From: Methylobrevis albus
GTDB taxonomy: Bacteria > Pseudomonadota > Alphaproteobacteria > Rhizobiales > Pleomorphomonadaceae
Assembly: GCF_015904235.1 (NCBI RefSeq)
Contig: NZ_JADZLT010000055.1
Location: forward strand, 62,001 to 126,000
DNA: 64,000 nucleotides
Direction of reading: 5' to 3'
In this document: positions 9,501-16,511 of the stretch, in pieces
How positions within the stretch are numbered: position 1 is the stretch's first letter
Layout of the letters: every line of letters begins with the position of its first letter
The notes under the pieces: model-generated
Databases searched by the model: none
What the model saw: the letters and a program-made list of their open reading frames with translations, nothing else
Told to the model about the DNA's origin: nothing
Program-made: the position numbers and the translations under genes

Positions 9501-11608
9501 AGCCGGATCTCGCCGTCGAGGGTGCGGTTGTAATATTCGAGCAGCACGCGGTAGCGCCGGCCGGCGACGAGGCGGAGCTCCCCTTCGAAAATCGTGGTGC
9601 CCTGGTCGCGCCAGCCGTCGGCGAGCAGTTGCCCGTCGATCCAGAGGCGAACGCCGTCGTCAGCCTTGACCTGGAAACGGGTGACGCCGCTGCGCGGCGC
9701 GAGCAGCGCCCCGCTCCAGCGGATCGAATAGTTCTCGTTCGGCACCCCGGGCGCGGGGCTCGACCGGCCGAACAGGAAGTTCGGCGCCTCATAGCGCCCG
9801 AGCAGGCGCTGGCCGGCGAGATCGATGCCGCCGAAATACTCGGCGAGCAGCCCGCCGCCGCCGCCGGACGCCGGCTCCACCGCGACCTGAAACTCGGTGC
9901 TGACGGTCTCGGCGCCGAGGGTCGCGGTCAGGTTGGCGGCGAAGGTGCCGAGCTCGGCGGTCGTACCGGTGATCCGCCCCGTCGCCGGGTCGACGGCGAG
10001 GCCACGCGGCAGGCCGGTGGCGTCGAACACGGCGGCGGCGTCGAGCTTCACGGCGTTGGGCAGCACCGAGACCGCGGCGCCGGCGGTCGCGACGATGGTG
10101 CCCGGGCTGACGAGCCGGGCGATCCGGTTCGGCGCCACGTCGACGATCTTCGCCACCGAGGGCGTGCCGGCGTCGTCGAGCGCGAACAGCATCCATTTGC
10201 CGGGCAGCAGGTAGCCGGTGTTCGAGGGAATCGCGACGTCGTAGCTCGTCGCGCTCAGGCGCGTGAAGGCGAGCGAAAGGCGGCGCTGGTCGTTGTTGAC
10301 GGTGTGGGTGGTGCTGCCGACACGCACGAGGGCGAAGGCGGCGACGGCCCGGTCGGTCGCCACCGTCACCTTGCCGCCGAAGGGCAGGGTCCCGGGGTTG
10401 CCGACGATCTGCGGCCGGGAGCGGGGCGATCCGTCGGCGTTGAAGAGATAGCCGGGCGACCAGATCTGCGCGTCGGGGTGGTTCGCCGAGCAGCCGGCGC
10501 CGCAGAGGCCGCCGCCGCCCGACAGCACGCGCCCGTCCGGCAAGAGCACGGCGATGCTGTGATAGTTGCGCGGCACCGCCATCGGCGCCGTCAGCGTGGT
10601 GCGCCCGGTGGCGGGATCCCAGAGTTCGGGCGTCATCACGGCGTCGGTGTCGGCAAATTCCATGCCGTAGGACTGGCCGCCGACGATGAAGATCTTGCCG
10701 TCCGGCAGCACCACCGAGTTGTGGTAGACGCGCGGATAGACCATCGGGTCGAGCCGCCGGACGGCGACGCCGGCGCGGATGTCGATGTGCTGGACGGTGT
10801 TCGTCGCCGCGACGCTGGTATAGTTCGGGCCGCCGCCGGCCTTCATGATGCGGCCGGTGTCGTACATCACGGCGGTGCCGTTGACCGAAAAGCCGTCGTC
10901 GCCGCGCAAGCCGGCGTCGGTGACGCTGCCCGACCCATCGGTGTCGATCCACTTCATCATCGCCGAGGGGCCGGCGTAGAGCACCTTGCCGTTGCCGGCC
11001 GGAAACAGCCAGTAGTGGCTGTCGGCGGTGAACGCGCGCACCGGATCATTGGTCTTCATGCCGGCGGTGGTGACGCCGGAGAGCCGGCGCCAGCCGGCGG
11101 CCTCGGTCCAGATCTCGCCGGCCTTGTCGGCATTGGCGTCGCCCGACCAGGAACCGCCGAGGGTCAGCACGGAGCCGTCGGAGAGGATGGTGTTGGCGTT
11201 GTAGCCGCGCGCGATATTCATGTTCTGCACGCGGCGAAACGAGCCGGCGACGGGGTCGAAGATGCTGGTGACCGCGGCGTTGGAGCCGCCGTTGACGAGG
11301 ATGCGGCCGTCGGCGAGGTTGGTGGTGCCGGTGCAGAACATGTTGTGGCCGCCGTTGAAGACGGACTTGTTCGCCTGGCCGGTGGCGGGGTCGAACTCGG
11401 TGAAATTGACACGTCCGGTCGAGCCGAAGCCGAACTCGCCGTCGGCCGACCACAGCAGCACCTTGCCGCTCGGCAAGACCGCGGCGGAGGAGGGCACGAG
11501 CGGCAGGTTGTAGAGCTGCGACCAGCGGCCGGACACGTTCTCCCCGGCAGCCTGGGCGGGCGCGGTCAGCAATCCGAGAATGCCGACAAGAAGCGACAGT
11601 CTGTGCAT
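6560..11608 (-). CDS. Secreted copper-radical oxidase (galactose oxidase-like) fused to beta-propeller and di-heme cytochrome domains
   Basis: A protein of 1682 residues. Start at MHRLSLL (11608) gives a clean signal peptide (cut near APAQA) with GGGGGA upstream; a Met 13 codons earlier has no ribosome site. Order: galactose-oxidase propeller and DUF1929 (about 25-490), Ig-like (492-579), PA14 (585-720), F5/8 discoidin (730-875), Ig-like (880-967), PKD (970-1053), YVTN-type propeller (1060-1425), di-heme cytochrome region (1430-1682). The copper-radical site is complete: C92 (GHNMFC) to cross-link to Y136 (ARGYN), stacking W154 (GGSWSG, spaced exactly as Y272/W290 of the fungal enzyme), Y349-H350 (NYHS) and H435 (TTHTV). 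Hemes: CAACH (1458-1462) and CTTCH (1590-1594), in a cytochrome c peroxidase/MauG-like context. Such enzymes oxidise primary alcohols or aldehydes; the fused hemes suggest electrons could go to a cytochrome chain instead of only to O2. PA14 and discoidin suggest glycan binding. First gene of the operon with the cytochrome and Sco genes. Confidence 0.9.
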   Translation of the reverse strand: MHRLSLLVGILGLLTAPAQAAGENVSGRWSQLYNLPLVPSSAAVLPSGKVLLWSADGEFGFGSTGRVNFTEFDPATGQANKSVFNGGHNMFCTGTTNLADGRILVNGGSNAAVTSIFDPVAGSFRRVQNMNIARGYNANTILSDGSVLTLGGSWSGDANADKAGEIWTEAAGWRRLSGVTTAGMKTNDPVRAFTADSHYWLFPAGNGKVLYAGPSAMMKWIDTDGSGSVTDAGLRGDDGFSVNGTAVMYDTGRIMKAGGGPNYTSVAATNTVQHIDIRAGVAVRRLDPMVYPRVYHNSVVLPDGKIFIVGGQSYGMEFADTDAVMTPELWDPATGRTTLTAPMAVPRNYHSIAVLLPDGRVLSGGGGLCGAGCSANHPDAQIWSPGYLFNADGSPRSRPQIVGNPGTLPFGGKVTVATDRAVAAFALVRVGSTTHTVNNDQRRLSLAFTRLSATSYDVAIPSNTGYLLPGKWMLFALDDAGTPSVAKIVDVAPNRIARLVSPGTIVATAGAAVSVLPNAVKLDAAAVFDATGLPRGLAVDPATGRITGTTAELGTFAANLTATLGAETVSTEFQVAVEPASGGGGGLLAEYFGGIDLAGQRLLGRYEAPNFLFGRSSPAPGVPNENYSIRWSGALLAPRSGVTRFQVKADDGVRLWIDGQLLADGWRDQGTTIFEGELRLVAGRRYRVLLEYYNRTLDGEIRLGWSLPGDAEFTAIPAAQLFAPGAMPAVNVAVGKAASQSSLFEGAGPGRAVDGNTNGVYSAGSVAHTGGTAANDWWQVDLGALTDIDRVRIWNRTDCCTVRLYDAKLFFSAADMTGRSFADLAADASVTTRTLGDSPIPSNLTVPGDVSARFVRVQLPRLDYLNIAEVEVFGTPTPVNNPPVIEAIAPVFAGTGTALSVQVRASDPDGDAVGFAASGLPAGLSINSGTGRISGTPTAAGTSQARITVTDSRGLAATATANFSITLTLPSVKSLAVGIADVGASVRYAPVISNGKGATVSWDFGNGTAVTPYRSNSVGTTVFAQPGTYDVTLRMKASDGRIATYRFVQAVARPVSGTARAATSSGMAYDTAPGGTPRVWVANPDNDSVGIVYLGSNKFHRVIPVGKRPVSIARRGNGDFWVVNRDSATISVISPATMKVKQTIRLPRASRPHGLVFIGTAQDGVVTLEALGKVALIAGDGAYVADAAIGTSPRHITATADNSRVLISRFVTPPLPGEATANVRTVDSAGRPVGGEVVTVDLSGTVTATYVLRHSEAADSEVSARGIPNYLGAAAIAPDGKTAWVPSKQDNIKRGRLRDGQDLDFQTSVRAIVSKIDLVTGQEVPSARVDLDNSGVASAALFHPSGAFLFVALQTSREVAVVDPVAARELFRFGVGRAPSDLGITPDGLTLYVANFMDRTVSIVDLKPLVQQGRRQVTVLATVPSIAAETLDPTVLRGKQLFYDAADPRLARDGYLSCAACHDGAADDGRTWDFTGVGEGLRNTISLVGRRGMGHGFLHWSANFDEVQDFEGQIRSFAGGTGLMDEAKFRVSTRAKPLGAKKAGHSADLDALAAYVTSLATFPDSPWRNANGSLTTAGTAGKAAFTRLGCTTCHAGNRLTNSTGANGIRDIGTLKPSSGKRLGGTLTGIDTPTLFGLFATAPYLHDGSAPTIEAAITAHGQSISATDRANLAAYLRELGGTP

Positions 11609-11671
11609 CTGCAACTGGTCCCCCAACCCGTGGAGGGACAAAAACATCGGACGAATTTTGATTCAATTCTA

Positions 11672-11687
11672 AATGGTATTTACCATT
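11672..11687. promoter_or_regulatory. Palindrome upstream of the copper-oxidase operon
   Basis: AATGGTA-TT-TACCATT: perfect 7-base arms around two bases, about 64 bases upstream of the oxidase start, within a locally AT-rich stretch (11640-11690). The position and symmetry fit an operator for a dimeric repressor or activator; the regulator is unknown. Confidence 0.45.
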
Positions 11688-11827
11688 AACTCGCGCTTTT
11701 CCGACGTTGGGAAACTCCGCCATCGCCGCAACCGACACGTCAGCCTGGTGTCGCCGGAGCGCGGATGCCACGGCGCGGACTGCGCACGACGAAAACTCGT
11801 CGCCGACAGCGAGATACAGCCAGAAAT

Positions 11828-11854
11828 GGAAAAGGAAGACCTCGCGGGGCGAGG
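11828..11854 (-). terminator. Terminator after tRNA-Glu
   Basis: Reading leftward, CCTCGC-CCC-GCGAGG (11840-11854) is followed by a T-rich run (TCTTCCTTTTCC). It lies four bases beyond the CCA end of tRNA-Glu. Confidence 0.6.
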
Positions 11855-11857
11855 ATT

Positions 11858-11933
11858 TGGCACTCCCAACCGGAATCGAACCGGTGTTTTCGCCGTGAGA
11901 GGGCGACGTCCTGGACCGCTAGACGATGGGAGC
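11858..11933 (-). tRNA. tRNA-Glu (CTC anticodon)
   Basis: A 76-base tRNA with encoded CCA. The acceptor GCTCCCA pairs with TGGGAGT (first pair G-U), the T arm is GGTTCGATTCC, and the anticodon loop C-T-CTC-A-C decodes GAG. Upstream on the same strand TTGCGC (11983-11988) and TATATC (11960-11965) are spaced 17 bases and form a plausible promoter. Confidence 0.93.
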
Positions 11934-12167
11934 GCAAGCGGCGTTGCCGAAGTGGGGCGGATATAGCCGGCCGGGGCGGTGGGCGCAAGGGGCAAAACGC
12001 GGCGGCGGCGCCGGGCATTTCTCAGACGATGCGGCAGAGCCGGCAAACCGGCGCGGACGGCCGGCGGAGGGCGGCCTAAAATGTTGCGGGGCGGGCGGTG
12101 GGGCGTCCGAACGCCGAGCCGCCTGCACCAAATCGCGACGGGGGCTGCGGGACGGCGCCCGTTCGGC

Positions 12168-13229
12168 TCAGATCCAGCCGCCGAGCTCGCGGCGCACCAC
12201 GGTCTCGATCACGTCCATGCCGAGGTCGCCGTCGTTGAGGCAGGGGATGTGGGCGAACTGCTCGCCGCCGGCGTGCAGGAAGCTCTCCTTGCCCTCCTCG
12301 GCGATCTCTTCCAGCGTTTCGAGGCAGTCGGAGGAGAAGCCCGGGTTGATCACCGCGACGCGCTTGATGCCCTCGCCGGGCAGCGCTTCCAGCGTCTTGT
12401 CGGTATAGGGCTGCAGCCATTCCTCCGGCCCGAATCGCGACTGGAAGGTGACCTTCAGGCGCTTGGCGTCCCAGCCGAGGCTCTCGCGCACGAGGCGCGT
12501 CGTCTTGTGGCAATGGCAGTGGTAGGGGTCGCCCTTGCGGAAATAGGACTGCGGTACGCCGTGGTACGAGGTCAGCACGACCTCCGGCTCGAAATCGAGC
12601 GTCTCGAGGTGGCGCTCGATCGAGGCGGCGATGGCGTCCACGTAGACCGGATCGTCGTGATAGGGCGGCACGGTGCGCACCGCCGGCTGCCAGCGCTGCT
12701 TCATCAGGTGCTCGAACACCTTGTCGTTGACGGTGGCGGTGGTGGCGGCGGCATACTGCGGATAGAGCGGGAAGATCAGCAGCCGGTCGCAGCCGGCGGC
12801 CTTCAGGCCGTCGAGTTTCTCGGCGATCGAGGGATTGCCGTAGCGCATCGCCCAGTCGACGGTGACGTTGCCGAGCTCGCCGAGCCGGGCGGCGAGCTTG
12901 TCGCCCTGCGCGCGGGTGAAGGTGCGCAGCGGCGATTCGTCGAGCTCGCGGTTCCAGATCGAGGCGTAGGCCGCGCCGCTCTTCTTCGGCCGGGTGGTGA
13001 GCACGATCAGGTTGAGGATCGGCCACCAGATCGCCCGCGGCGTTTCGATGACGCGGCGGTCGGAGAGGAATTCCTTGAGGTAACGCCGCATCGGCCAGTA
13101 GTCGGTGCCGTCCGGCGTGCCGAGGTTGACCAGCAGCACGCCGACGCGGCCGCTCTTCACCGGCGGATGGTCCGCCGGCAGATGCATCGGCTGCGGCACC
13201 TTCAGCCCCCGTGCTGCATTGCCATCCAT
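12168..13229 (-). CDS. hemH: Ferrochelatase
   Basis: A protein of 353 residues that inserts Fe2+ into protoporphyrin IX, the last step of protoheme synthesis. Family motifs: GVLLVNLGTPDGTDYW near the N-terminus, the metal/proton-path histidine in TSYHGVPQSY, and the conserved acidic segment GFSSDCLETLEEI near the C-terminus. YHCHCHKT and the lack of a membrane anchor fit bacterial cytoplasmic enzymes. About 25 N-terminal residues precede the domain, as in related alphaproteobacteria. It is divergent from the 5'-nucleotidase gene; the 184 bases between them hold both promoters. Confidence 0.95.
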   Translation of the reverse strand: MDGNAARGLKVPQPMHLPADHPPVKSGRVGVLLVNLGTPDGTDYWPMRRYLKEFLSDRRVIETPRAIWWPILNLIVLTTRPKKSGAAYASIWNRELDESPLRTFTRAQGDKLAARLGELGNVTVDWAMRYGNPSIAEKLDGLKAAGCDRLLIFPLYPQYAAATTATVNDKVFEHLMKQRWQPAVRTVPPYHDDPVYVDAIAASIERHLETLDFEPEVVLTSYHGVPQSYFRKGDPYHCHCHKTTRLVRESLGWDAKRLKVTFQSRFGPEEWLQPYTDKTLEALPGEGIKRVAVINPGFSSDCLETLEEIAEEGKESFLHAGGEQFAHIPCLNDGDLGMDVIETVVRRELGGWI

Positions 13230-13413
13230 CGCAAGATCCCCTCGTCACTCGAACCCGACCGCGCCTCACATAAGGCATGATACGGCGAAAACCAGCGAGA
13301 ATTCCGCGCCGGGTCGCCGAGACATCTTTGTCTTTTGCCGGTCGCGGCCGTCCCCTAGACTGCGGTTGTTGCATCGCACCGGCCGCGGCCGGGACAGGAC
13401 GAGGGTGACGCCG

Positions 13414-14943
13414 ATGACGCTGACACTGTTGAAGACCCGCCGCGCCGCCGCGCTGGTCGCCGCCGCCGGACTGGTGCTCGCCGCCGCGCTGCTGCCCGCC
13501 GCGGCGCGGGCCGAGCCCGTGACGCTGCGCTTCGTGCAGACGAACGACATCGACCGCATGGAGGAGGACGACGGCCGCGGCGGCTTCGCCCGGCTCGCCG
13601 GGGTGCTCGCCGCCGAGCGCGCGAAGGACGGCACCACCTTCTTCGTCCATTCCGGCGACAGCATCTCGCCGTCGCTGCTGTCGGGCATCGACCGCGGCGT
13701 GCATATCATCGACATCCTGAACCGGATGGACGTCACCGTGATGGTGCCGGGCAACCACGAGTTCGACTTCGGCCCCGAGGTGTTCCGCGAACGGATGGCC
13801 GAGAAGACGTTCGACGTCGTCGCCTCCAACATCCGCGAGGCGGACGGCTCCGCCCCGGCGCACACGATCGACGACAAGATCATCGAGGTCGGCGGGCTGA
13901 AGATCGCCTTCTACGGCCTCACCACCGAGGAGACGCCGGTAGTCGCGACCGCCCGCGACGTGACGTTCGCGTCCAGCATCGAGACGGCCCGGGCGAAATC
14001 GGCGGCGCTGAAGGAAGCCGGGGCCGACTTCGTCGTCGCCGTGGTGCACACGCCGCTCGTCGTCGACATGATGCTGGTGCGCGAGCGGCTGGCCGACCTC
14101 GTGCTGTCCGGCCACGACGAGCACCTCATCACCTACTACGACGGCCGCACCGCGCTGACCGAATCCTATTCCCAGGCCGACTTCGTCGTCGTCACCGAGA
14201 TCGCGATCGAGAAGTCGGAGCGCGACGGGCGGACGCGGGTCGCGTGGAGCCCGCGCTTCGAGGTGATCGACACGGCGACCGTCGAGCCGGACGCGGCGAT
14301 CGCGGCGGTGGTGAAGGGCTATGAGGACAAGCTCGACGCCGAGCTGCAGGTCGAGATCGGCACCACCGAGACGGCGCTCGACAGCCGCCGCGCCACGGTG
14401 CGCACGCAGGAGGCGGCGATCGGCAACCTGATCGCCGACGCGACCCGCCAGGCCGTCGGCGCCGACATCGGCATCACCAACGGCGGCGGCATCCGCGCCG
14501 ACAAGGAGTATGCGGCGGGCACGAAGCTGACCCGCGGCGACATCCTCGCGGAGCTCCCCTTCGGCAACAAGACGGTGAAGCTCGAAGTCACCGGGGCTGC
14601 GGTGAAGGCGGCGCTGGAGAACGGCTTCAGCCAGGTGCGCGAGGTCGCCGGCCGCTTCCCGCAAGTGTCGGGCCTCAAGGTGACGGCGAAGCTCGGCAAT
14701 CCGGTCGGCGAGCGGGTGACGGCGGTCGAGATCGGCGGCGCGCCGCTCGATCCGGCCAAGGTCTACACGGTGGCGACCAACGACTACATGGCGTTGGGCG
14801 GCGACGGCTACCGCGCCTTCGTCGGCGCGACCAACCTCGTCGACGCGGTCGACGCGACGCTGATGGCTTCGCAGGTGATCGACTACATCGCCGCGGCGGG
14901 CAATGTGGCGCCGGCCGTCGAGGGACGGATCGTGCTGGAGTGA
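13414..14943 (+). CDS. Periplasmic 5'-nucleotidase/UDP-sugar hydrolase family protein
   Basis: A protein of 509 residues with an Ala-rich signal peptide (to about residue 34, AARAEP). It has an N-terminal metallophosphatase domain with GNHEFD and a C-terminal nucleotidase domain with NGGGIR (about residues 350-360) and the substrate-stacking region NDYMALGGDGY. The family removes phosphate from nucleotides or splits UDP-sugars in the periplasm. Two metal-site motifs deviate: the first metal motif, normally NDxHG, reads NDIDRM, and the usual GHxH reads GHDEH. The start is set by GAGGGTG nine bases upstream of ATG 13414. The altered metal ligands mean substrate and metal use may differ from the classical enzyme. 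Confidence 0.85.
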   Translation: MTLTLLKTRRAAALVAAAGLVLAAALLPAAARAEPVTLRFVQTNDIDRMEEDDGRGGFARLAGVLAAERAKDGTTFFVHSGDSISPSLLSGIDRGVHIIDILNRMDVTVMVPGNHEFDFGPEVFRERMAEKTFDVVASNIREADGSAPAHTIDDKIIEVGGLKIAFYGLTTEETPVVATARDVTFASSIETARAKSAALKEAGADFVVAVVHTPLVVDMMLVRERLADLVLSGHDEHLITYYDGRTALTESYSQADFVVVTEIAIEKSERDGRTRVAWSPRFEVIDTATVEPDAAIAAVVKGYEDKLDAELQVEIGTTETALDSRRATVRTQEAAIGNLIADATRQAVGADIGITNGGGIRADKEYAAGTKLTRGDILAELPFGNKTVKLEVTGAAVKAALENGFSQVREVAGRFPQVSGLKVTAKLGNPVGERVTAVEIGGAPLDPAKVYTVATNDYMALGGDGYRAFVGATNLVDAVDATLMASQVIDYIAAAGNVAPAVEGRIVLE

Positions 14944-14971
14944 GGGCACGGCGTCGTCCGCCGCGCGTCGT

Positions 14972-15448
14972 TCAGTCGACGTAGTAGCGGCGGGCGACGC
15001 GGAACCAGAAGTCGACGATGGTGTTGGCGATCTGGCTCATGCCGTCGAGGCTGTCGACCTTGTTGATCACCGCGTTGGCGCCGAAGTCGTAGGCGCGGCG
15101 GATGAGTTCGGCATCGGTGGTGGTGGTCAGCACCACCACGGGCAGCACCTTGAAGCGCGGATGCCGGCGCAGGGTGGCGAGGAACAGCGTGCCGTCCATC
15201 ACCGGCATGTTCATGTCGAGGATGACGAGGTCGGGCGCGCGGGGATCGTGCAGGCCGCCGACCTCCTCGAGATAGTCGAGCGCCAGCTGGCCGTTTTCGA
15301 CCGACACGATCTCGAGTTGCAACGGCGCCTGGCCGAGCAGGCGCGTGATCAGCCGGACTTCGTCGGGATCGTCTTCGACGAGCAGGATCCGGGCATCCGG
15401 TTCGCCCTGCTCCAGAAGCAGGTGATCCGCCCTCTGTGCGGGGTACAT
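14972..15448 (-). CDS. Single-domain response regulator (Rcp1-like receiver)
   Basis: A 158-residue stand-alone receiver domain. The acidic pocket is in ILLVEDDPDE, the phosphorylation site is the Asp of VILDMNMPVMDG, and VLTTTTD and VINK supply the switch Thr and Lys. The spacing and the LLGQ/LEIVSVENGQLALDYL segments resemble the Rcp1/CheY-like receivers that pair with bacteriophytochromes or hybrid kinases. The start is MYPAQR, preceded by GGAGGGAGGG. There is no output domain and no kinase next to it; it is convergent with the nucleotidase gene. Partner unknown. Confidence 0.85.
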   Translation of the reverse strand: MYPAQRADHLLLEQGEPDARILLVEDDPDEVRLITRLLGQAPLQLEIVSVENGQLALDYLEEVGGLHDPRAPDLVILDMNMPVMDGTLFLATLRRHPRFKVLPVVVLTTTTDAELIRRAYDFGANAVINKVDSLDGMSQIANTIVDFWFRVARRYYVD

Positions 15449-15871
15449 TCGGCCCTCCCTCCGCTTTTTTCCGGCCCGGTGCTCGTGCGCGGGCCCCAAC
15501 CAGGCCGTTGCTGTCCGGTGCCGGTTGACCCGGGTTCGCCTGCCCGGTGTTGTCGCTTCTGCGCGAACCGGAGGCTGACGCTGCGTCACGCCCGCGCCGA
15601 AACGGGAAAGTGTCGCCGATCTGTCCGCTACCAGTCCTGCGTGCCATCAAACCACCCTAACCGGGCCGGGGACAACTTAATTCTGCCGTGCTAGATCGTC
15701 TCGCCGCCGGTCGGCGCCGCCCCGCCATCGACGGTTCCGGCACCCGGCGCGCGGCGCTGCATCGGCCCGGGCCGATTGGCCGATCGGCCTAGGCCGCGGT
15801 GTTTGACATCTGCTGCATTAGCGAAGACAAATCGAAAAAATCGCGAAGACCGACCCAGGGGGAATCGCTTG
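15449..15871. other. Intergenic region before the TRAP permease genes
   Basis: About 420 bases between the leftward receiver gene and the rightward TRAP permease operon. Nothing gene-like is convincing. It must hold both promoters. The stretch at 15800-15850 is less GC-rich than its surroundings, and the ribosome site AGGGGGA lies at 15857-15863. Confidence 0.4.
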
Positions 15872-16414
15872 ATGGCCGCGCTGCTCCACTTCTGTCGAGC
15901 GATCGATGGGCTCAATACGTTCGTCGGCAAGGCGGTGTCGTGGCTGGTGCTGGTGGCCGTGCTGGTCAGCGCCGGAAACGCCACGATGCGCAAGGTGTTC
16001 TCGATCAGCTCGAACGCCTGGCTGGAACTGCAGTGGTACCTGTTCTCGGCGGTGTTCCTGCTCGCCGCGGCCTATACGCTGCTCCGGGGCGAGCACGTGA
16101 AGATCGACCTGATCTACGGCCGCCTGCAGCGCCGGACCCAGGTCTGGATCGAGATCCTCGGCACGCTGTTCTTCCTGTTTCCCTTCGTCGGCATCACGGT
16201 CTACCTCACCGTGCCGACCGCCGTGAACCGCTACATCAGCAACGAAGTCTCGAGCAACGCCGGCGGCCTCATCATGTGGCCGGTCTGGGCGCTGATCCCG
16301 ATCGGCTTCATCCTGCTCGGCCTGCAGGGCGTCTCCGAACTCGTGAAGCGGATCGCCTTCCTGCGGGGAGAGGGTCCGGATCCGGCCGCCGAATACGGCG
16401 CGACCAGCCACTGA
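15872..16414 (+). CDS. TRAP transporter small permease (DctQ/TakQ-like)
   Basis: A protein of 180 residues with four predicted membrane helices, the standard layout of the TRAP small subunit that joins the binding protein to the large permease. ELQWYLFSAVFLLAAAYTL and GEHVKIDLIY are typical DctQ segments. Start at ATG 15872 because AGGGGGA lies eight bases upstream; the open frame before it has no such site. DctM follows after 97 bases. No binding protein is adjacent; the TakP-like protein at 1765-2871 is the obvious candidate partner. Confidence 0.9.
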   Translation: MAALLHFCRAIDGLNTFVGKAVSWLVLVAVLVSAGNATMRKVFSISSNAWLELQWYLFSAVFLLAAAYTLLRGEHVKIDLIYGRLQRRTQVWIEILGTLFFLFPFVGITVYLTVPTAVNRYISNEVSSNAGGLIMWPVWALIPIGFILLGLQGVSELVKRIAFLRGEGPDPAAEYGATSH

Positions 16415-16511
16415 CCCGGCCCCCGTGCTGCCGACGGCGTCCCCGCCCTGACGAGGACGCCGATCCGACCCCGCTTTCCAGACCAGCGACCCCCGCAAAG
16501 GACATCCGACA

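Noticed and set aside
6560-11608. Possibility that the copper oxidase and cytochrome parts are separate genes joined by error
   Set aside because: The frame is continuous with no stop or change of composition, domain boundaries are separated by normal linkers, and no internal ribosome site or signal peptide was seen. Kept as one gene, though resequencing would settle it.
12076-14949. Minus-strand frame spanning hemH and the nucleotidase gene
   Set aside because: Part overlaps hemH in another frame and part is antisense to the nucleotidase; no domain support.
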